Below, one piece after another: positions 1 through 5,263 of a stretch of DNA of 6,983 nucleotides. This stretch comes from Treponema sp. GTDB taxonomy: Bacteria; Spirochaetota; Spirochaetia; Treponematales; Treponemataceae. The stretch spans positions 1 to 6,983 of the forward strand of contig DLYJ01000208.1 in assembly GCA_003447785.1 (NCBI GenBank), in the 5' to 3' direction. Made by a program: the position numbers and the translations under genes. The notes under the pieces were generated by a model, which did no database searches, was not told where the DNA came from, and saw only the letters and a program-made list of their open reading frames with translations. How positions within the stretch are numbered: position 1 is the first letter of the stretch; each line of letters starts with the position of its first letter.

Positions 1-1
1 C

Positions 2-1201
2 GCAGATAAAAACGGGGGCGATAACCGGATTGATGAAGTTCTCGTTTCTGTTTTCCGTGCACCCAAATCATTTACCGGCGAAGAAATGTGCGAAATTTCC
101 TGTCACGGCGGTGTAAGCGTTGTAAATGCAGTTTACAATCTTCTGATAAAAAACGGCTTCCGTCCCGCAGAACGCGGCGAATTTACCTTCCGTGCCTACA
201 TAAACGGTAAGGCTGACCTGACTCGGGCTGAAGCTGTAAGAGAAATTATCGATTCAAAAACTGATGCAAGCCGGTCTCACGCCGCAGGCCGCCTGAGCGG
301 TTCACTTTTTGAAGAAATCGACGGAATCAAAACTCTGATAACTGACACACTGGCCGCCATCGAAGTTGATATTGAATATCCTGAAGACGAAGAAACAATT
401 GCAGACAGCTTTGACCAGAACGATCTGGTTACTGCCCGCGACCGTCTCCAGAGTCTTGCTGATTCATGGAAAAGCGAAAAAATCTATCAGGACGGAGCAA
501 AAATCGTTCTTGCCGGTAAAACCAATGCCGGAAAATCAAGCCTCTTTAATGCGCTGCTCAAGGAAGACCGTTCAATCGTAAGCGACATCGAAGGAACAAC
601 CCGGGACTGGATTGAAAGCTGGGTAAGTTTTGACGGAATTCCTGCGCGCCTCTTTGACACTGCGGGCTTGCGCAAAACAGACGATGTAATCGAAGCCCGG
701 GGTGTTGAACTTACAAAGGATATTGCTGCCACAGCCGACCTGATGCTCTATCTTGTGGACAGCACAAAGGGTGTGAGTGCAGACGACATTGAGTTTGTAA
801 AAAACAATAATTCGATTCCGACGGTTATAGTTTTTAATAAAATTGATACTTCTGACAAAAAACTTGAATTTGACGGTGCTCAGAATTCAGTTTATATCAG
901 TGCAAAGAAAGGTCTGGGACTTGGTGAACTGACAACGCTTGTAAAAAAGATTCTGCTTGGTTCATCACAGGTAAAAAGCTCACATACGGGCCTCGGCTCG
1001 GAACGCCAGAAACAGTCGGTCTGCGAGGCCCTGGAACGGGTTGAGCACGCCCTTAAAATTGCGGCCGATGGTTCCTACGGGCTTGATGCGGTGGTACAGG
1101 ACCTTGAAGACTGTCTGGACAGCCTGGGCGAAGTTACCGGTCAGGTAACTCCGGACGATGTGCTTGGTTCAATCTTCAGTCATTTTTGCGTCGGTAAATA
1201 A
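2..1201 (+). CDS. mnmE: tRNA uridine-5-carboxymethylaminomethyl GTPase MnmE (TrmE), 5'-truncated by window
   Basis: MnmE works with MnmG to place the (carboxymethyl)aminomethyl group on C5 of the wobble uridine of certain tRNAs, using a folate one-carbon donor and GTP hydrolysis. The open frame runs in from the left edge, so the true start is outside; 399 residues are visible and about 50 N-terminal ones are missing compared with E. coli MnmE. Visible landmarks are the end of the N-terminal folate-binding domain (SFTGEE, then CHGG at 104-115), a helical domain, and an inserted G domain: GKTNAGKS (515-538), GTTRD (593-607), DTAG (656-667), NKID (836-847) and SAKKG (from 899). The acidic residue after the DTAG loop that is catalytic in E. 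coli appears kept (VIEARGVE). The protein ends in the diagnostic FCVGK, whose cysteine is conserved in the family. It converges on the gene at 1237-2463 with 35 bp between stop codons. I see no convincing terminator in that gap. Confidence 0.97.
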   Translation, partial: ADKNGGDNRIDEVLVSVFRAPKSFTGEEMCEISCHGGVSVVNAVYNLLIKNGFRPAERGEFTFRAYINGKADLTRAEAVREIIDSKTDASRSHAAGRLSGSLFEEIDGIKTLITDTLAAIEVDIEYPEDEETIADSFDQNDLVTARDRLQSLADSWKSEKIYQDGAKIVLAGKTNAGKSSLFNALLKEDRSIVSDIEGTTRDWIESWVSFDGIPARLFDTAGLRKTDDVIEARGVELTKDIAATADLMLYLVDSTKGVSADDIEFVKNNNSIPTVIVFNKIDTSDKKLEFDGAQNSVYISAKKGLGLGELTTLVKKILLGSSQVKSSHTGLGSERQKQSVCEALERVEHALKIAADGSYGLDAVVQDLEDCLDSLGEVTGQVTPDDVLGSIFSHFCVGK

Positions 1202-1224
1202 TTCAATAAAAGCGTTTCTGGGTT

Positions 1225-1240
1225 TACTTTAGTACTTTAG
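1225..1240. repeat. 8-bp tandem duplication TACTTTAG x2
   Basis: TACTTTAG occurs twice head to tail at 1225-1232 and 1233-1240. The second copy covers the stop codon of the minus-strand gene, whose TAA is the complement of 1237-1239. It is a short exact repeat, perhaps a replication-slippage product. No function is evident, and it does not form a terminator-like hairpin. Confidence 0.6.
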
Positions 1241-2463
1241 TTAAAGCGTACAGCCGCCTGAATTGATTTTGAAAGATCTTCTTTCTGTTCAGCGGTCAGT
1301 GTAATGTCACGGCTCAAGCCCTGTAAAGGCGGATTTGTTGCCGCTACCCAGTAGCGTGCGTCATCTGCCTGGCGGTCAACTGTCTTACACTGTGCAAGAA
1401 CCGGAGCAAATCCTGTCTGGGCGCAGAGTTTTTCCTGACCTTCCTTACTTATCAAAGCGTTAAAGAGTGTTACAGTCTTTTTATTCTTTTTGAATGCGGC
1501 GGCGTAAACTGCTGGTGCCGTAAAGGCTCTCAGTGAAGGAGCGATGTCAGAAGGCAGATAAATCGAAGTATAGCGTTCGATTGTGTCTCGCGGAATCTGG
1601 CGGTGTGTTGAAAGAGTGATAAAAGTAAGGCTTACATTGTCGTTTTTCATGAACGAATTAACATCGGTCTGAGCCGCATTAAAGGTTCCTGACAGAAGAA
1701 GTCCTTTTTTATCCCATCTTTTTAATGTCTGAACCGTTGTGTTGAGCGGCGAGCCTTCCAGAGTCATCAGATTCTGTACGATTTTTCCTGAGTTGAATGC
1801 TGAACCTTCTGCCACAGTATCGTTAATGATTTTTACAGCCTGGTGGTAAGCGTCACGGCCGTCAAAGGACTCGATAAGGGCGCCTGTCATATCAAGAAAG
1901 TTGTCTGCATTTTTGCAGTCAAACATGATGCCGGCCTTTTCCCTGTTTTTGGAAATTTCTGCAAATTTTTCGATGTCGCTCCATGTGCTGATGGTGGTCA
2001 TCCTTGAACGGCGGTAAAGGTTCATGTTTACTGCAATTTCCATGTTGCTGGAAAGTACCGGAACTGCCGCGATATTTTTGTCTTTTGCAAGAACAAGGCC
2101 TTTCATGCTGGAAGTAAGGCCTGAAAGGTCACCTGTCAGAACCAGGTTTGTCTTTGTGCCTGCGGCTGTAATTGTCCTGTTGAATTCACTGCCGCCTCTG
2201 GCAAAAAGAATTGATGGCTTTCTGGAAAGTTGTTTTTCCAGGGCGAGGGAATTATCATATTCAATATATTTAAATTTTTTAGGGTTAAAAACGTCCTGTC
2301 CCTGGGCTTCAAGTGCCCTTTTTAAGCCGGAAACTTCAAATTCCGACAAATCATAGAATGCAATAATCTGTTTTTTTGGAACAAATATGCCGATAATAAC
2401 TGCAAGGAGAAGGGTAATGACTGCAATCAGGGAAACTGTTTTTTTATTGAATTGAATTTTCAT
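1237..2463 (-). CDS. Membrane-anchored extracellular solute-binding protein-like protein (family 1 / sugar-type fold)
   Basis: This 408-residue protein begins with a basic stretch and a hydrophobic segment (about residues 9-28), followed directly by PKKQ. There is no lipobox cysteine and no clear AxA cleavage site, so it may stay anchored in the inner membrane facing the periplasm. The body resembles family 1 ABC solute-binding proteins: a VPV..SNMEIAVNMNLY strand/helix (134-150), an STWSDIEKFAEI segment (159-170) like the usual P-TW-E-hinge region, a central helical lobe, and a late stretch around 318-355 (VYAAAFKKN, LFNALISKEGQEKL, TGFAPV) that matches the family's 'fixed lobe, Q-x-x-l, G-x-x-P' ending. 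The ligand cannot be read from the sequence. No permease or ATPase gene is adjacent, so it is either an orphan that serves a transporter encoded elsewhere or a sensor-type binding protein. The ATG at 2463 lacks a well-spaced Shine-Dalgarno sequence. The family call is by pattern and moderately sure; export is more certain. Confidence 0.75.
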   Translation of the reverse strand: MKIQFNKKTVSLIAVITLLLAVIIGIFVPKKQIIAFYDLSEFEVSGLKRALEAQGQDVFNPKKFKYIEYDNSLALEKQLSRKPSILFARGGSEFNRTITAAGTKTNLVLTGDLSGLTSSMKGLVLAKDKNIAAVPVLSSNMEIAVNMNLYRRSRMTTISTWSDIEKFAEISKNREKAGIMFDCKNADNFLDMTGALIESFDGRDAYHQAVKIINDTVAEGSAFNSGKIVQNLMTLEGSPLNTTVQTLKRWDKKGLLLSGTFNAAQTDVNSFMKNDNVSLTFITLSTHRQIPRDTIERYTSIYLPSDIAPSLRAFTAPAVYAAAFKKNKKTVTLFNALISKEGQEKLCAQTGFAPVLAQCKTVDRQADDARYWVAATNPPLQGLSRDITLTAEQKEDLSKSIQAAVRFN

Positions 2464-2464
2464 A

Positions 2465-2536
2465 CCTAATATTTTACGTCAATTTTTTTATATCTTCAAT
2501 AATAAAATAAAGGGTTATTTGACTTCTAATATTAGG
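2465..2536. promoter_or_regulatory. Inverted CCTAATATT ... AATATTAGG pair in the divergent promoter region (possible operator)
   Basis: CCTAATATT at 2465-2473 is the exact reverse complement of AATATTAGG at 2528-2536. The centres are 63 bp apart, close to six helical turns. The left copy overlaps the proposed minus-strand -10 box; the right copy sits in the spacer of the plus-strand promoter, inside the 10-bp palindrome CTAATATTAG (2526-2535). Such an arrangement would suit a regulator that touches both promoters, possibly by looping. The region is AT-rich, so chance is a real alternative. Confidence 0.35.
2471..2499 (-). promoter_or_regulatory. Putative sigma70 promoter for the solute-binding-like gene
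   Basis: Read on the minus strand, TTGAAG (complement of 2494-2499) and TAAAAT (complement of 2471-2476) are separated by 17 bp. Transcription would be expected to start at about 2463-2465, that is at or next to the ATG, giving a leaderless or near-leaderless mRNA. That agrees with the absence of a proper ribosome binding site. Other weak -10-like sequences (for example TATAAA, complement of 2487-2492) exist in this AT-rich stretch. Confidence 0.4.
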
Positions 2537-2547
2537 AATGCTAAAAT
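2519..2547 (+). promoter_or_regulatory. Sigma70-like promoter for the barrel / HD-GYP-like operon
   Basis: TTGACT (2519-2524) and TAAAAT (2542-2547) are separated by an optimal 17 bp. The predicted start of transcription near 2554 leaves an 18-nt leader that contains the ribosome binding site. The promoter lies only about 20 bp from the opposing promoter's -35 box, so the two divergent units are likely to influence each other. Confidence 0.65.
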
Positions 2548-2557
2548 TATTTGTTTA

Positions 2558-2563
2558 GAGAGG
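2558..2563 (+). promoter_or_regulatory. Ribosome binding site GAGAGG
   Basis: GAGAGG lies 8 nt before the ATG at 2572 and decides the start. An upstream in-frame TTG at 2551 would lie at or before the predicted transcription start and has no Shine-Dalgarno sequence. Starting at 2572 also puts the signal peptide at the very N-terminus. Confidence 0.8.
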
Positions 2564-2571
2564 TAGTATTC

Positions 2572-3690
2572 ATGAGAAACATTTCAATTAAAGGCCTTTC
2601 ACTTGTCCTTATTCTTCTTACATTTGGATTGATTCCGCTTTCAGCACAGGACAGCCTTGATGCTGTATATTCACAGTTGAACCTGGCATTTGCAGAACAC
2701 TCTGCTGATAAAATTTCTGCGGTTTTAAAAAATCAGAGCGGTTCGCCGGATTACTCTCTCTATGAGTCGTATGCCCTCAAAAAGACCCGTCAGCTGATTA
2801 TCGATGACGATCTTGAATTTGCCCGCCAGGCATCTCTTGCCGTAATTGATAACAACCTGGAAAACTTTGACGCTGTAGATTTGTATTCATACATTGACCG
2901 CGCAATCTTAAATGAACAGGCTGCAAAACAGGCCGAAGAAAACAGAGCACGCCTTGAAGCAGAGCGCATTGCCGCAATGAACGCACGTACAAAGGAAAAA
3001 ATCGAAAAATCAAATACCTATTCGACTGTAAGCACGGCTTCTGGTTCGTCAGTTTATATCAACGAAAGTCATCGCCAGTTCTCTTCTTTGACATGGAACT
3101 TCCAGTTTGGTATTGCTGATGTTCTTCTTCAGAATGTTTCAGACCCGGCTTCTTATTCAAGCATCAAATACGGTCTTTTGCTTGGTCTCGACCTTTTGTA
3201 TCAAACAGACCAGTACACAATGGGACTGGATGTTCAGGGGGATTACCACATGCTCACAATGGGCAAGGGTGAAGAAGAAGTTATGTACAGCCTGAGGGCA
3301 ATTCCGATGATTTCATTCAATTCAATCAGTAATAAATTATTCCTGCGTGCAGGCTTTGCATATTATGGACTTGGTACTGACGGTAAAGTTGAAACCGGTT
3401 CTGTAGAATCCTTCCCGACACCTGTAATCGGTATCGGACTTGATAACATCAGGTTTGGCGAAACCGGGCTTCAGTTACATTATGATTACTGTCTGGGACA
3501 CTTTAGCATGGAAGACGTAAAGGCCAGCATGGAATTTGGCGGTGCAGTTACTGTTCCCCTTGCGATCAACGAACGCACAAAAATCGGAGTTAAACTTGGT
3601 GTAAGCGATCTTCTGTTTATGAAACAAAACGGAATTGATAATAGAGCTAAGGCAATATTTGCAATTGGAGTTGGAAATGTTAACAAATAA
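2572..3690 (+). CDS. Exported protein with periplasmic helical/coiled-coil domain and C-terminal beta-barrel-like domain
   Basis: I do not recognise a named family. The 372-residue product begins MRNISIKG with a hydrophobic core and a good signal peptidase I site after LSA (about residue 25). Residues 30-115 are helical and TPR-like in texture. Residues about 112-147 form a charged Ala/Glu/Arg-rich coiled-coil stretch (EQAAKQAEENRARLEAERIA). After a Ser/Thr-rich linker (149-160), residues about 170-370 are rich in alternating, aromatic-bounded strands (LTWNFQFGIA, YGLLLGLDLLY, LFLRAGFAYYGLG, TGLQLHYDYCLGHF, KIGVKLGVSDLLFM); I count roughly ten. This suggests an outer-membrane barrel with a periplasmic N-terminal domain, although the protein ends in GVGNVNK rather than the classic terminal aromatic residue. 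It is the first gene of a unit with the overlapping downstream gene. Export is well supported; barrel topology is inference. Confidence 0.75.
   Translation: MRNISIKGLSLVLILLTFGLIPLSAQDSLDAVYSQLNLAFAEHSADKISAVLKNQSGSPDYSLYESYALKKTRQLIIDDDLEFARQASLAVIDNNLENFDAVDLYSYIDRAILNEQAAKQAEENRARLEAERIAAMNARTKEKIEKSNTYSTVSTASGSSVYINESHRQFSSLTWNFQFGIADVLLQNVSDPASYSSIKYGLLLGLDLLYQTDQYTMGLDVQGDYHMLTMGKGEEEVMYSLRAIPMISFNSISNKLFLRAGFAYYGLGTDGKVETGSVESFPTPVIGIGLDNIRFGETGLQLHYDYCLGHFSMEDVKASMEFGGAVTVPLAINERTKIGVKLGVSDLLFMKQNGIDNRAKAIFAIGVGNVNK
3667..3690 (+). promoter_or_regulatory. Ribosome binding site and 14-bp gene overlap (translational coupling)
   Basis: GGAG at 3667-3670 lies 6 nt before the ATG at 3677, inside the last codons of the upstream gene, whose TAA stop is at 3688-3690. 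The overlap makes translational coupling likely and fixes the downstream start. An earlier in-frame ATG at 3635 would add 14 residues ahead of the signal peptide and has no comparable ribosome binding site. Confidence 0.75.
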
Positions 3691-5089
3691 AAAAAGTTTT
3701 TTTGTTGCTGTAGTTTGTTTGTTTGCAACTGTTTTTTTACAGGCTCAGTCGGCAACAGCAGACTTGACTAAACGTTATCTGGAGCGTGCCAATACACAGT
3801 ATGAAAGCGCTCAGTATTTGGATGCCTACAAAACGATTAATGCGGTTCTCCGCCTTAACGAAAACACAGGTATTCCGGCAAATGTAACGCTTGTAGCAAC
3901 AGAAATCTATTCAAAAGTTCTTGATAACATTAAAAAAGACAAGAATTATTCACTTTTTACTGATGTTACAGACAATGTTCAAAAGTACTCGGTGATTGCA
4001 GATGGTTCAATCCAGCGTAAAATCAAAGAGATTTATGCCCAGCAGGAATCTGAACTTCAGGCAAAAAAAGAAGCCGCAGAGAAGGCCGAAAAAGAAGAAC
4101 AGCGCGCTATGTACCAGCAGCAGCTCGACGAACAGCGCAAAAGCCAGGAAAGCTTTATGGACGCTATTCAGAAGAGCCAGGAAAACATGCAGTCTTCCAT
4201 CGTTGTTCTCGGTGACAAACTTGTAGAAACTTCTGAAAAGAGTGCAAAGTCAAATCACATCGTTCTGGTTGCGGTTTTGATTATTTGTGCAATTCTCGTA
4301 GTTGTATTCATTATTGTAATTCTTGGAATCCGTGCGGCTGCCCGTGCAAGTGCCCGCCAGTCAATGCAGTTTGAAGAAACTCTCAAACTTGTTGCAGGAA
4401 TGCAGCAGGCAAACAACCAGCTTCTGCTGGGCAACGTAACTGATCTCGACGGAATGGGCGGTTTACGTTCTGCAGGAAGTTCGCGCTGGGGTGTTGATGC
4501 CCTTCCGGCACCGGAAATGAAACCTGAAGAAAAGGATGAATTAAAACAGCTTGCAATTAAATGTGAAGAACTTGGCGCTCAGATTGATGCCATTACAAAA
4601 CGCAAGAATAATTCAAAGAACGTCAGTGAACTTGTTTATAAACTTGCAATGGAACTGGGCTTAAACCAGAATACTTCAATGCTGTACTTCTGTGCCGCAA
4701 TGGTTTATGACGCAGGCTTCCTTGATGTTCCGGAAGACATTCTTGCTGCCGAAAACTTAACTGACGAACAGCGCCAGATTATCCGTAACCACGTAAGTGT
4801 AGTTGGCGACCACCTGGACTTTGTTCCTGAAAAATACCGCAACATCTTTAATGATGCTGCCCTTTACCATCACGAAAACGAGGATGGTTCAGGCTATCCC
4901 AACGGACTTGCAGGTGATGATATTCCTCAGATTGCAAAACTGATCCACGTTGTTGAAAGTTACAATTCGCTCATAAGCCGCCGTAACTACAAACAGATTA
5001 TGGATAAGGAAAGTGCAATCGAAGAATTACTTTCAAAGAAAAATATGTACGACGAGACTGTTGTAAAAGCTCTCGATGGAATTGTTTAA
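3677..5089 (+). CDS. Inner-membrane protein: signal/TPR-like periplasmic region, coiled coil, TM helix, degenerate HD-GYP-like cytoplasmic domain
   Basis: The product has 470 residues. An N-terminal hydrophobic segment with possible cleavage after LQA or QSA (residues 23-26) is followed by a helical, TPR-like region (28-115). A strongly charged coiled coil (about 117-190) leads to one transmembrane helix (195-218), then Arg-rich residues, which fits an N-out, C-in topology. Residues 312-470 resemble HD-GYP phosphodiesterase domains: YDAGFLDVPEDIL (344-356), a conserved H372, HHENEDGSGYP (398-408) and IP.IAKLIHVVESYNSL (416-432). Canonical HD-GYP enzymes hydrolyse cyclic di-GMP with metal ligands that include the HD pair, the HDxGK lysine and a D in 'vaDxxDAL'. 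Here the HD histidine is Tyr344, the lysine is Phe348, that aspartate is Glu427, and the early N-terminal histidine appears to be Asn. D345, H372 and both histidines of HHE remain. The domain is therefore probably not an ordinary phosphodiesterase and may bind a ligand or act as a signalling scaffold. It overlaps the upstream barrel-like gene by 14 bp. The domain call is confident; loss of activity is inferred. Confidence 0.85.
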   Translation: MLTNKKSFFVAVVCLFATVFLQAQSATADLTKRYLERANTQYESAQYLDAYKTINAVLRLNENTGIPANVTLVATEIYSKVLDNIKKDKNYSLFTDVTDNVQKYSVIADGSIQRKIKEIYAQQESELQAKKEAAEKAEKEEQRAMYQQQLDEQRKSQESFMDAIQKSQENMQSSIVVLGDKLVETSEKSAKSNHIVLVAVLIICAILVVVFIIVILGIRAAARASARQSMQFEETLKLVAGMQQANNQLLLGNVTDLDGMGGLRSAGSSRWGVDALPAPEMKPEEKDELKQLAIKCEELGAQIDAITKRKNNSKNVSELVYKLAMELGLNQNTSMLYFCAAMVYDAGFLDVPEDILAAENLTDEQRQIIRNHVSVVGDHLDFVPEKYRNIFNDAALYHHENEDGSGYPNGLAGDDIPQIAKLIHVVESYNSLISRRNYKQIMDKESAIEELLSKKNMYDETVVKALDGIV

Positions 5090-5139
5090 TCGGTCATTTT
5101 TCGATATGATAAAGGGGTTGTCCAATAAGTTCAAAAAGT

Positions 5140-5169
5140 GTCATTTTCGGGCTTGACCCGAAAATCTAT
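5140..5169 (+). repeat. Hairpin module 1 (GTCATT...AATCTAT)
   Basis: ATTTTCGGG (5143-5151) and CCCGAAAAT (5157-5165) form a perfect 9-bp stem around the 5-nt loop CTTGA. The module is bounded by GTC before and CTAT after. It may also act as a weak terminator-like structure after the HD-GYP-like gene, although no T-tract follows it directly. Confidence 0.85.
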
Positions 5170-5180
5170 TTACTTATATT
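5153..5180 (+). promoter_or_regulatory. Putative sigma70 promoter inside the repeat element, pointing to glmS
   Basis: TTGACC (5153-5158) and TATATT (5175-5180) are separated by 16 bp. The -35 box is made by the loop and right arm of hairpin module 1, and the -10 box lies in the central TACTTA/TAAGTA stem (5171-5187). Transcription would start near 5187 and the leader would contain hairpin module 2 before glmS. Confidence 0.45.
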
Positions 5181-5190
5181 GTAAGTATTT

Positions 5191-5220
5191 ATAGATTGCC
5201 GCATCGAGTGCGGCAATGAC
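5191..5220 (-). repeat. Hairpin module 2, inverted copy of module 1
   Basis: ATTGCCGCA (5195-5203) and TGCGGCAAT (5209-5217) form a perfect 9-bp stem around TCGAG. Read on the minus strand the module starts GTCATT, has loop CTCGA and ends AATCTAT, matching module 1 at both ends and in four of five loop bases. Four of the nine stem pairs differ from module 1, and each keeps its pairing. Confidence 0.85.
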
Positions 5221-5253
5221 ATTTGAAACTATTAGGACAGCCCCATTTTTTTT

Positions 5254-5257
5254 GGAG
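5254..5257 (+). promoter_or_regulatory. Ribosome binding site of glmS
   Basis: GGAG lies 6 nt before the ATG at 5264 and directly after a run of eight T (5246-5253). The right terminal repeat of the palindromic element ends only 9 bp upstream of it, so folding of that element in RNA could affect access to this site. Confidence 0.8.
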
Positions 5258-5263
5258 AAGCTT

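Larger units (their letters stand above)
5114..5244. mobile_element. 131-bp composite palindrome with terminal inverted repeats (MITE/BIME-like)
   Basis: The ends are imperfect inverted repeats. The left arm begins GGGGTTGTCC (5114-5123) and includes GTTCAAA; the right arm, read on the minus strand, begins GGGGCTGTCC (complement of 5235-5244) and includes GTTTCAAA. Inside each arm is one 30-nt hairpin module in opposite orientation, and in the middle is a short TACTTA/TAAGTA stem, so nearly the whole element is one long inverted repeat. It has no coding capacity. No clear target-site duplication is visible next to the GGGG/CCCC ends. The organisation fits a non-autonomous mobile element or a REP-pair (BIME-like) repeat. 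The GGGxxTGTCC type of end is reminiscent of some IS families, but I cannot assign one. It fills most of the 174-bp gap ahead of glmS. Confidence 0.7.

Noticed and set aside
1202..1246. Intrinsic terminator between the convergent genes
   Set aside because: Only a tiny CTTTA/TAAAG stem with a 2-nt gap is present, with no GC-rich stem and no good T-tract.
2024..2356. 110-codon plus-strand open frame opposite the solute-binding-like gene
   Set aside because: It lies wholly antisense to a better-supported coding frame with a clear signal segment and family resemblance; its composition looks like a shadow.
2551..2571. TTG start at 2551 for the barrel-like gene
   Set aside because: It precedes or coincides with the predicted transcription start and lacks a Shine-Dalgarno sequence; the ATG at 2572 has GAGAGG at good spacing.
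3635..3676. ATG at 3635 as start of the HD-GYP-like gene
   Set aside because: It would put 14 extra residues before the signal peptide, and the ATG at 3677 has GGAG 6 nt upstream.
3677..3695. Programmed frameshift fusing the barrel-like and HD-GYP-like proteins
   Set aside because: The upstream stop codon comes before the A-run is completed, and the second gene has its own ribosome binding site and signal peptide.
5100..5260. Target-site duplication flanking the palindromic element
   Set aside because: The sequences next to GGGG (ending GATAAA) and after CCCC (ATTTTTTTT) do not match convincingly.
5090..5263. glmS ribozyme or other riboswitch upstream of glmS
   Set aside because: The gap is explained by the palindromic element. 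I see no glmS ribozyme core arrangement, and the ribosome binding site follows the repeat directly.
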